NCBI RefSeq assembly: GCF_009873495.1
Contig: NZ_CP046703.1
Coordinates: 5,856,501 to 5,920,500, forward strand
Source of the DNA: Nostoc sp. ATCC 53789
GTDB taxonomy: Bacteria > Cyanobacteriota > Cyanobacteriia > Cyanobacteriales > Nostocaceae
Length of the DNA: 64,000 bases
Reading direction: 5' to 3'
Positions 21,237-27,338 of this stretch are shown one piece after another; the first letter of the stretch is position 1; every line of letters begins with the position of its first letter. A program made the position numbers and the translations under genes. The notes below the pieces were generated by a model. It worked only from the letters and a program-made list of their open reading frames with translations. It had not been told where the DNA came from and ran no database searches.

Positions 21237-21311
21237 TACCCCTGACTGGATTTGAACCAGCATCCTCTTTACCCTAAATAAAGTGCCTCGTACCAATTGG
21301 GCTACAGGGGC
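21237..21311 (-). tRNA. tRNA-like with UAG anticodon, short variable loop
   Basis: Acceptor GCCCCTG/CAGGGGT, anticodon stem CTTTA/TAAAG with loop TT-TAG-GG, T-arm CTGG-TTCAAAT-CCAG. The anticodon UAG would be tRNA-Leu, but a bacterial tRNA-Leu should carry a long variable arm, which is absent. The isotype is uncertain. Confidence 0.6.
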
Positions 21312-21336
21312 AAAAATCAAAGAATATCAATCACAT

Positions 21337-22218
21337 CTAAAGCTTGGAATATTGTTTTTTTGCCCAATAACCTCTAGGCGGTTTTTCAATACCGTAAGCT
21401 TTACACCATTTTTCCACCGCCTTGTCACTTACACCAAAATCTTTTGCTATTTGAGAAGTTGGTTTAGTCCAAATCATTTTTTCTAGTTTTTCTTTAGAAG
21501 GTCTTACAGTTTTTCTACAGGCTAATTTAGAACATTGCTGAGAACAGTAAGTATCTTGATCTGGGCTAGTTAGTAATTTGCCACAGTACGAGCAAGTTCC
21601 GTGTGCAAATTGACAACTATAAATGCCATCTCCATTGTTAATAAGTTGTCTTAGTACTAATGGTATTTTGTGCCAGCGATCGCGACTTTCTGCACTATCA
21701 AACACTAAGACGCTGATGAAACGCTCGTTAGCCTCAATCTCATTTATTGATTCTGCGAATTTTAACTTTCGCTCTAAATCTTTATGAGCCTTGCCTGCAT
21801 GGTTATCAGTCAAAGCGTGACAGTTAGGACATAATAGTAGGAGATTTTCCAATCTATTGTCATGCCTATCTCCATTGATATGATGAAGCTCTAAAGGAAT
21901 AGTACTATCAAGCCAAGTGTCAGTGTGACAAGACTCACACTTTGGAACTTTAATACCATCCCTAATGAGCTTGAGTTTCAAACTATGCGTCTGAATAGTT
22001 GACCCTTTGTAACAGTAATCACTTGCTGGCTTTAGCCTATTTGATTTGCGTCCTTGTCCACCTTTATTTCCTTTATAGACAATGTTCAATTTAGCTAGAT
22101 AAAAGTCTAAAGTAAGAGGTTTGCAATTTAATTGACGACAAATAAAAGCTTTAGAACGATGATCGTCAATCCATTGCCTAATTTGTGCTTCTTTTTTTAG
22201 GATGTCATTTCTTCTCAT
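21337..22218 (-). CDS. Free-standing HNH endonuclease within the tRNA array
   Basis: The 293-residue protein has a central HNH nuclease domain (LELHHINGDRHDNRLENLLL, then CPNCH) preceded by a CESCH zinc pair. A second zinc-finger-like region follows (CSYCGK ... YCSQQCSKLAC). The N-terminus (IRQWIDDHRSKAFICRQLNC) and C-terminus (TSQIAKDFGVSDKAVEKWCKAYGI) look like helix-turn-helix motifs. The architecture fits a homing-type endonuclease. It lies on the tRNA strand between tRNA genes, as expected for an element targeting conserved tRNA sequence; the target is inference. Confidence 0.85.
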   Translation of the reverse strand: MRRNDILKKEAQIRQWIDDHRSKAFICRQLNCKPLTLDFYLAKLNIVYKGNKGGQGRKSNRLKPASDYCYKGSTIQTHSLKLKLIRDGIKVPKCESCHTDTWLDSTIPLELHHINGDRHDNRLENLLLLCPNCHALTDNHAGKAHKDLERKLKFAESINEIEANERFISVLVFDSAESRDRWHKIPLVLRQLINNGDGIYSCQFAHGTCSYCGKLLTSPDQDTYCSQQCSKLACRKTVRPSKEKLEKMIWTKPTSQIAKDFGVSDKAVEKWCKAYGIEKPPRGYWAKKQYSKL

Positions 22219-22284
22219 ACCTCCATATTATGTCATACGCACGTTATTTATTTTTTAATAAGTATGCCCTTAATTTTATGTTGG

Positions 22285-22357
22285 ATGCAGGAATTGGGGT
22301 TGAACCAACCTCTCCTTGATTCAGAGTCAAGGCGACTTGCCAATCGTCCATCCTGCA
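22285..22357 (-). tRNA. tRNA-Gln (CUG)
   Basis: Acceptor TGCAGGA/TCCTGCA, anticodon arm CTTGA-CTCTGAA-TCAAG (CUG), T-arm with GGTTCAACC. Normal length of 73 bases. Confidence 0.85.
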
Positions 22358-22365
22358 ATGAATGG

Positions 22366-22437
22366 CTGCCTCAGTAGGACTCGAACCTACAACCGCGCGG
22401 TTAACAGCCGCTTGCTCTACCATTGAGCTATGAGGCA
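22366..22437 (-). tRNA. tRNA-Asn (GUU)
   Basis: Acceptor TGCCTCA/TGAGGCA, D-arm GCTCAATGGTAGAGC, anticodon loop CT-GTT-AA, T-arm GTAGGTTCGAGTCCTAC. Normal class I structure. Confidence 0.92.
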
Positions 22438-22443
22438 ACGAAG

Positions 22444-22541
22444 CCCCCCAGGTCGGAATCGAACCGACGACCTCCTGTTCTTGTCTTTCAGACACGCTAC
22501 GCGAACAAACAGGCGCTAACTACCAACTGAGCTACCGAGGG
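22444..22541 (-). tRNA. tRNA-like with ~23-base insertion in the anticodon loop (Phe?)
   Basis: All other arms are intact: acceptor CCCTCGG/CTGGGGG, D-arm from GCTCAGTTGG, anticodon stem CCTGT/ACAGG, T-arm GTCGG-TTCGATT-CCGAC. The anticodon loop is 30 bases instead of 7 and contains TTCGCGTAGCGTGTCTGAAAG, a palindromic small-repeat-like insert. One reconstruction of the original loop (TT-GAA-GA) gives Phe, but the insertion point cannot be fixed, so the isotype is open. Confidence 0.6.
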
Positions 22542-22566
22542 ATAGAAGAAGAGATCATGTAACGAG

Positions 22567-22641
22567 CGAGAGCGGAGGGAATCGAACCCTCAAATCTTCA
22601 GTTTCGTAGACTGAGATGTTATCCAGTTACACCACACTCTC
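22567..22641 (-). tRNA. tRNA-Arg (ACG)
   Basis: Acceptor GAGAGTG/CGCTCTC, anticodon arm TCAGT-CTACGAA-ACTGA (ACG), T-arm GAGGGTTCGATTCCCTC. Class I, 75 bases. Confidence 0.88.
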
Positions 22642-22645
22642 AAAA

Positions 22646-22735
22646 CGGAGAGAACAGGATTTGAACCTGCGACGGGTATTAATTACCCGCTTCCTCTTAG
22701 CAGGAGGACGCTTTTAGCCACTCAGCCACCTCTCC
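22646..22735 (-). tRNA. tRNA-Ser (GCU)
   Basis: Class II tRNA of 90 bases. Acceptor GGAGAGG/TCTCTCC, anticodon loop CT-GCT-AA, long variable arm (GCGGGTAATTAATACCCG) and T-arm GCAGGTTCAAATCCTG. It has the same anticodon as the solitary tRNA-Ser at 15366, so the array duplicates a function encoded 7 kb away. Confidence 0.9.
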
Positions 22736-22739
22736 ATAG

Positions 22740-22841
22740 TGGGTCGAGCAGGATTTGTAGATTGCTTCCCGCAGGGTACCTGCGTGCAAAAAAGAACAGT
22801 TTTACAGACTGTCGCCTTCAACCAGACTCGGCCACCGACCC
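22740..22841 (-). tRNA. tRNA-Tyr-like (GUA) with insertion before the T-loop
   Basis: Acceptor GGGTCGG/CTCGACCC and anticodon arm ACAGT-CTGTAAA-ACTGT (GUA) are intact, and a class II variable arm follows. The 5' T-stem strand (GCAGG) is separated from the T-loop remnant (TACAAATCCTGC) by about 20 bases of palindromic sequence (CCCTGCGGGAAGCAATC). The gene is 102 bases instead of about 85, and the T-arm cannot fold normally as written. Confidence 0.65.
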
Positions 22842-22849
22842 ATAAATCA

Positions 22850-22921
22850 TTCCCTCGACGAGAATTGAACTCGCATCTGTGCTTTGAAAGAACACTGACT
22901 TAACCATTCGTCCACGAGGGC
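22850..22921 (-). tRNA. tRNA-Glu (UUC)
   Basis: Acceptor GCCCTCG/CGAGGGA (first pair mismatched), D-arm GACGAATGGTTAAGTC, anticodon loop CT-TTC-AA, T-arm GCGAGTTCAATTCTCGT. A second, better-formed tRNA-Glu(UUC) lies at 30089. Confidence 0.8.
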
Positions 22922-22997
22922 ATAATTGACTGAATTTTAGATTTGGGATTAACTTTTTTAATCTAAAATTGGCAATCTAAAATCCAAAATTGTCTGA

Positions 22998-23069
22998 CAC
23001 AGGGACTAGGATTTGAACCTAGAACATCGGATTTGGAGTCACGATGTGTTGCCGTTACACCATCCCTGC
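22998..23069 (-). tRNA. tRNA-Trp (CCA)-like, imperfect anticodon stem
   Basis: Acceptor GCAGGGA/TCCCTGT, D-arm GTGT-AACGGCA-ACAC, T-arm CTAGG-TTCAAAT-CCTAG. The anticodon region ATCG-TGACTCCAAATC-CGAT pairs only on the outside. Depending on register it gives CCA (Trp) or UCC (Gly; the D-arm resembles tRNA-Gly). One base appears missing from the 3' stem. Confidence 0.6.
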
Positions 23070-23075
23070 ATTTGG

Positions 23076-23148
23076 TGGCAGTGGCGGGATTTGCACCCGC
23101 ATATACCAGGGTATGAACCTGGGGCTTTGCTGGTTAAGCTACACTGCG
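23076..23148 (-). tRNA. tRNA-Met (CAU)
   Basis: Anticodon arm CCAGG-TTCATAC-CCTGG (CAU), acceptor GCAGTG/CACTGC with a mismatched first pair, T-arm GCGGG-TGCAAAT-CCCGC, where the T-loop has G in place of the second T. It is the second CAU tRNA of the array. Confidence 0.78.
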
Positions 23149-23158
23149 ATCGCACCAG

Positions 23159-23232
23159 AGGTCAGGGCGGGATTTGAACCCGCGCTAATCGGTTTTGCAA
23201 ACCAACGCCTTCGACCACTTGGCTACCTGACC
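23159..23232 (-). tRNA. tRNA-Cys (GCA)
   Basis: Acceptor GGTCAGG/CCTGACC, anticodon loop TT-GCA-AA, T-arm GCGGGTTCAAATCCCGC. Normal class I structure. Confidence 0.9.
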
Positions 23233-23238
23233 ATTTGG

Positions 23239-23312
23239 GAGTCCCGACGAGATTTGCACTCGCAATCTTCAGTTTGAGAGGCTGACGGCTTAAACTATTC
23301 GCCTACAGGACT
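23239..23312 (-). tRNA. tRNA-Glu-like (CUC)
   Basis: Acceptor AGTCCTG/CGGGACT, anticodon arm TCAGC-CTCTCAA-ACTGA with the closing pair mismatched, giving CUC. T-arm GCGAG-TGCAAAT-CTCGT with a G in the T-loop. Identity rests on the anticodon alone. Confidence 0.65.
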
Positions 23313-23316
23313 ACAA

Positions 23317-23390
23317 CCAGGGTGACGGGATTTGAACCCGCAACATTTCCGCAGACAACGGAACGCTCTAGCCAATTGAGCTACACCCCG
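23317..23390 (-). tRNA. tRNA-Asp (GUC)
   Basis: Acceptor CGGGGTG/CACCCTG, D-arm GCTCAATTGGCTAGAGC, anticodon arm TTCCG-TTGTCTG-CGGAA, T-arm GCGGGTTCAAATCCCGT. It is the first gene of the minus-strand array. Confidence 0.9.
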
Positions 23391-23896
23391 ATTTTTTGAA
23401 TCTGTGCTTAAACTTTGAGGTTTTTAGGCACAGATTTTGTTGGTGAACTTGCCCATTTCTTATTTAGTTTTCAAGGTTCAGATAATTGACTTTTTACCGT
23501 TAGAAACTGTTAAGAAAACAACCGAAATTCTAGGTAGCAAGCCTTTTGTGTATTACGGATGTATTCAGTGGTTTTAATGAGTGCAAACTTAGAACTTTTT
23601 TCGTTTGTTACCTCTACTGCCGATGGTTTGCAGTAGGAGCAGCTTTGTTGACTGAGGACTTTGGTTTATTCCAAGCCTGTCCTTTAGTTGTATGTAGAAC
23701 ATAACTTTGACTCTTGGGAAGCTTGTTTTCCGCTCCACTACATTTATACTACAAAATACTACAAAAGGTGTCAAGGGGTTTCAGAAAGTTTTTTTGAAAT
23801 TGTCTAGAAGAGTTTCTGCACTTAGGTTTGAACTTACTTAGCCCCTCTGAAAATTCAAACTACAGTTATGCTTGGGTGAGTTTTTAAAAGCCTGAC
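23391..23896. other. Spacer upstream of the tRNA array
   Basis: About 500 bases between the divergent tRNA array and the deacetylase gene. It should hold the array promoter on the minus strand. A small hairpin (CTACTGC ... GCAGTAG near 23614-23636) is visible. No gene was seen. Confidence 0.4.
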
Positions 23897-24745
23897 GTGA
23901 CAGACAACTACCTCAAGCGACAAAAAATAATTAGTTTTATTGCGATCGCCTCTAGTATTACAGCTTGTAGTATCGCTCCAGGCACTTCCCCACAATTGGG
24001 GTTGAACCAGCCAGTGAGCAAAAGCCACACTGCACAAGTTCAAGATCCAGCAAAGGGCCTAGTTAATGTCCAACTACCGCCATCAACCAAAGTAGAAAAC
24101 CCTACATTTACAGTCCCAGCTAAATTTCAAGGAAAAACAGTTTATAAAGTTCAACTCAGCAGCAACGAAAAGGTTATTGCTCTGAGCATTGATGATGGGC
24201 CTTGGCCAAAAACAACCCTAGAAATGCTAGATATCCTCAAGCAAAATGATGTTAAAGCAACATTCTTTTGGGTAGGACAAGCTTTGCAAGCAAATCCCGA
24301 CCTAGCCAAACAAGTAGTGGCCGAGGGACACGCCATTGGCAACCATACTTGGCATCATTGGTATCGGCGAATGGATGAAGCCACAGCCAAAAGTGAAATT
24401 GATCGCACATCTGACGTGATATACAAAACTACAGGGGTGAAAACTGCTCTGTTTCGTCCTCCTGGAGGCTTTTTAAATAACGGACTAGCTGCTTATGCGA
24501 AAAGCCAGAAAAATGCTGTCATTATGTGGTCGTTAACTTCAGCTGATACTGATCCTCATGCCAAACCGCAAGCATTTGTAAATAATGTCTTGAAAGGCGC
24601 GAAACCAGGTTCTATTGTTTTGATGCATGACGGTGGTGGCGATCGCCGAAGAACAGTAGAAGCTTTGCCACAAATCATCAGTGGACTCAAACAGCAAGGC
24701 TATCGATTTGTGACAATTCCCGAACTGCTACAAATGGCGCAATAA
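23897..24745 (+). CDS. Polysaccharide deacetylase (NodB homology), lipoprotein
   Basis: The 282-residue carbohydrate esterase family 4 protein has the metal/catalytic motif SIDDGPWPKTTLEML, the His pair NHTWHHW and the FRPPGG motif, ending with MHDGGGDRRRTVEALP. It would remove N-acetyl groups from peptidoglycan or chitin-like polymer in the periplasm. The N-terminus (IISFIAIASSITAC) is a lipoprotein signal. The start is a GTG with no strong ribosome site. It is divergent from the tRNA array. Confidence 0.88.
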   Translation: MTDNYLKRQKIISFIAIASSITACSIAPGTSPQLGLNQPVSKSHTAQVQDPAKGLVNVQLPPSTKVENPTFTVPAKFQGKTVYKVQLSSNEKVIALSIDDGPWPKTTLEMLDILKQNDVKATFFWVGQALQANPDLAKQVVAEGHAIGNHTWHHWYRRMDEATAKSEIDRTSDVIYKTTGVKTALFRPPGGFLNNGLAAYAKSQKNAVIMWSLTSADTDPHAKPQAFVNNVLKGAKPGSIVLMHDGGGDRRRTVEALPQIISGLKQQGYRFVTIPELLQMAQ

Positions 24746-24776
24746 AGGGTGAGAATTTCTCACCCTACTATTTCGT

Positions 24777-25166
24777 TTATTCACTCATGACAGAAGCACA
24801 AGCTTGAGCTTCCTGCCAAAGTTTGTGCAAAAAGAACTCAGCGCGATCGCTCATAGTGGTGAAAAACACACCTACAGCATCCTTAGAACTATCTGATAGC
24901 CAAGAACCTTGCAGAGTGACTTCCATATATTGGGTATCAGAGGCACAGAGAGCAATGATTTCTCTGTCATCTCTTTTTACCTCAGCCTTAAGCACTTCTA
25001 CTCCTGGCAAATCCACAGGGAGCAAAAAGGAAGCAGTACTGGGTTCAATGCACAAACTTTGCCCAACTCGCAGGGCCAAAATCACTCGCTGCGCTACCCA
25101 TTCTTCTAGCGACAGAGTGAGACATTCCAAATCAAAACTGCTTTCTGTGTAAGTTAATTTCAGCAT
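24777..25166 (-). CDS. Conserved hypothetical protein
   Basis: The 129-residue acidic protein has no signal peptide or membrane segment. Visible features are the patterns SFDLECLTLSLEEWVAQRVILALRVGQ and EFFLHKLWQEAQACAS. I believe it is a cyanobacteria-specific conserved protein but cannot name its role. It lies 16 bases downstream of the HNH gene on the same strand, so co-transcription is likely. Confidence 0.6.
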   Translation of the reverse strand: MLKLTYTESSFDLECLTLSLEEWVAQRVILALRVGQSLCIEPSTASFLLPVDLPGVEVLKAEVKRDDREIIALCASDTQYMEVTLQGSWLSDSSKDAVGVFFTTMSDRAEFFLHKLWQEAQACASVMSE

Positions 25167-25182
25167 TCCTTATGCTCTCCTG

Positions 25183-25743
25183 CTATTCCAGGCTTCCTTG
25201 CATATCTATCCAAAACTGTTCGGCAAAAGAAATCGCGGGGTGAATTGGCGCTTTTGGTTTGGTACGTAATTGCATACCAGACTCAAACAGGGTGCGATCG
25301 CCTTTACGGGAGTTACATCTCTCACAAGCTGTGACTACGTTATCCCAAGTGTGAGAACCGCCTCTTGAGCGCGGCATCACATGATCTAGTGTTAGATGCT
25401 TGCCGCTACCGCAATATTGGCAACTGTGATGATCTCGCCGTAAAACTTCCCGCCGATTCACTGGCGGAACTTTCCACATCCGCTCATTAGAAGTGATTGT
25501 TAAGCGAATATGTTTTGGTACATCAATTACCAAGTTGGGTGAGTGAACTCGCCATCCGCTTTCTGTGGTAAAACCTAACGGTTGAGCTTTGTTGGTTACT
25601 AACAGCACAATCGCCCGCTTGATATTGATCCGACACAGTGGCAAGTAATTTTGAGAAAACACCACCACAGATTGCTCTAACACTTGCATTGCGTTCGCGC
25701 CGCGCATTGTTTGCATAGCGGACGCACCAGAAGATATCGTCAC
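25183..25743 (-). CDS. HNH endonuclease-family protein
   Basis: The 186-residue protein has an HNH core with zinc cysteines (CQYCGSGKHLTLDHVMPRSRGG ... NVVTACERCNSRKG), close to a family common in cyanobacteria. The GTG start at 25743 has AAGGAG seven bases upstream. The first ~18 residues (TISSGASAMQTMRGANA) precede the conserved MQVLEQSVVVFSQNY and coincide with small-repeat-like DNA (25688-25726), so they may be an added extension. An intrinsic terminator at 25758-25797 lies directly in front of the ribosome site. Confidence 0.8.
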   Translation of the reverse strand: MTISSGASAMQTMRGANAMQVLEQSVVVFSQNYLPLCRINIKRAIVLLVTNKAQPLGFTTESGWRVHSPNLVIDVPKHIRLTITSNERMWKVPPVNRREVLRRDHHSCQYCGSGKHLTLDHVMPRSRGGSHTWDNVVTACERCNSRKGDRTLFESGMQLRTKPKAPIHPAISFAEQFWIDMQGSLE

Positions 25744-25757
25744 AGCTTCACTCCTTA

Positions 25758-25860
25758 TAAAAAAACCCCCGCTTCCTGTTTGGGTGAAGCGGGGGTTATA
25801 ATTGACCGGAAAACTTTCTGGTCTCATATTGGTACAGCATTCCTTTGCCTGTACCCCCCG
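25758..25860 (-). ncRNA. Candidate structured leader or small RNA ending in a terminator
   Basis: Read on the minus strand there are three successive hairpins: GGTACAG/CTGTACC (25831-25855), GACCAGAAAG/TTTTCCGGTC (25804-25823) and a 12-bp GC-rich stem AACCCCCGCTTC/GAAGCGGGGGTT (25764-25797) followed by seven T. The HNH ribosome site follows about 3 bases later. It could be an attenuator or an independent small RNA. No known riboswitch was recognised. Confidence 0.45.
25764..25797 (-). terminator. Intrinsic terminator in the HNH gene leader
   Basis: Perfect 12-bp stem with a 10-base loop, followed on the minus strand by TTTTTTTATAAGGAG. The stem is unusually strong for this window. Confidence 0.85.
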
Positions 25861-26146
25861 CTTTCTTCATCTAGTTGTGGTTTCGCAATCAACCCACTTA
25901 TGCTGAGATGTCTAAAATCATAATTACCCTCTGTGATTTGCCCATAATTTCGGCTACCATCGCCCATAAATAAATACTCCACTTCCATAGCAGCTGATTC
26001 CCAACTGGCTCGGCAATTGGTAGGGCACAAAATTGAAGTAAATATGGGGAAAATGGATTTCACAGAAAATTTCACCTATTGAACATTCCTTTAAACATAC
26101 TACACTTGTATTACTATCCTGTCTATAGTTTCAAGGAGAAATAGTG

Positions 26147-26482
26147 ATGCATACGATCGCCCGCACCCCAACCACCGATATGGAAGTTACCAGCATCCGC
26201 CTAGAGCGAGAACTCAAAGATAAGCTCAAAGAAATAGCTGGAAATCAGGGATATCAAGCTCTGATTCGAGATATTCTTTGGAATTATGTCCAACAAAAAT
26301 CAGGTGAATGGAAGCCTCGATTTTCCCGAGCGGACATTCGAGCTAGCATAGCAGCCACAGCCCAGCAAGAAGAACGTTGTGTACTAACAGGTCAACTAAT
26401 TCAACCCCAAGAACCAATGCTGTTAGGGCTGACGAGAAATGGCGATATGGTTCCTCTGAGTGTCGAGAGTTTGGCTGGATAG
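26147..26482 (+). CDS. Ribbon-helix-helix-like DNA-binding protein
   Basis: The 111-residue protein has an N-terminal beta-strand plus two helices (MEVTSIRLERELKDKLKEIAG, then YQALIRDILWNYVQQK), the CopG/Arc fold pattern, starting about residue 11. The C-terminal half (CVLTGQLIQPQEPMLLGLTRNGDMV) is of unknown role. The ATG at 26147 has AAGGAG eight bases upstream; a GTG directly before it is an alternative. It is probably a transcription regulator. It is divergent from the HNH leader, which it could regulate (inference). Confidence 0.65.
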   Translation: MHTIARTPTTDMEVTSIRLERELKDKLKEIAGNQGYQALIRDILWNYVQQKSGEWKPRFSRADIRASIAATAQQEERCVLTGQLIQPQEPMLLGLTRNGDMVPLSVESLAG

Positions 26483-27338
26483 TCTTAATTCAGGCAATGC
26501 AGCCTAGTTATTTTATTTAAGGCTGACGTACAAGAGATGCTGCAACCCCCTTAAAAAGGGGGCTTTTAAGATACCCCCTGTTTAAGGGAAGCCAATTGCT
26601 CAACTTAGGTACCCAAGTTGAGCAATTGGTGTTTGTTAGGGGGTAGTGGGGCTACGCAAACGAAGTTTCAGCTTTTCAGTACGTAAGTCTTATTACTGAA
26701 TAATTGGGCTGCATTCAGAATTTAGCTTTATTTTCTCTAATCAGTAAAACTTATTGTTAAGATTTGTAGCTTAATAAAAGGAAATTCTGAGGGGATACGA
26801 ATTTTATATTTTAGATTTTTTGGTTCATACCCCGCTCTGAGCTAAGAGAGTAGTCTGTCTCAATCCAAAATCCCAAATCCAAAATTGGTTTGACGCTCTG
26901 GCTTAGTTATATTTGATTGAAAGCAACACAGAGCAAAGGATAGCTGCTTAAAGGACTAAAATAAAAACAAAATTTTACAAAAATCTTAAAATCAATCCAG
27001 TGTTTTTACGGTCATGACTGGGGGATTTTCTTGAGATTCCAGAGAATTTACGGTTTATGTATACTTACAGACAGGATATTCTAAATCAAAGTTAGTTAAT
27101 TATCTCAATATAAAGAAGATAAAGCAGCCAAAAATAATCAGGCTGGGTCATTTTAGAATATCCTAAGTATCTCACTACCTATGTAGCAATTTGCTTTATA
27201 TAGCAGCAACTTGGCCATCTGCCATAGAAAAGGGCTATAACAGGTGAGAGAAAGTATTCATATAAGATTTGTCAATTATCAAGGTGTCGCAACACAACTA
27301 ACGGTGAAGAATATGCCAATGGGTTGGGTGCAAAAACA
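26483..27338. other. Long spacer with nested hairpin element
   Basis: About 850 bases before the histidine kinase, with no gene. At 26546-26645 lie a CCCCCTT/AAGGGGG hairpin and a nested structure: outer TACCCCCT/AGGGGGTA arms enclosing a perfect 15-bp inverted repeat (26592-26606 and 26615-26629). The rest is AT-rich and unremarkable. Confidence 0.55.
26546..26645. repeat. Nested inverted-repeat element
   Basis: Inner arms CCAATTGCTCAACTT and AAGTTGAGCAATTGG with loop AGGTACCC, inside outer arms TACCCCCT (26572-26579) and AGGGGGTA (26638-26645). A CCCCCTT-AAA-AAGGGGG hairpin adjoins. It looks like one palindromic element inserted into another. Confidence 0.7.

Noticed and set aside
22444-22541. 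Group I intron in the anticodon loop of the interrupted tRNA
   Set aside because: The insert is about 23 bases, far below any group I intron, and has no P/Q/R/S elements.
23589-23774. 61-codon minus-strand open frame upstream of the tRNA array
   Set aside because: No ribosome site, and its C-terminal basic stretch resembled a ribosomal protein only superficially.
25824-26075. 83-codon minus-strand open frame upstream of the HNH leader
   Set aside because: It runs through hairpins of the structured leader, has no ribosome site and no family resemblance.
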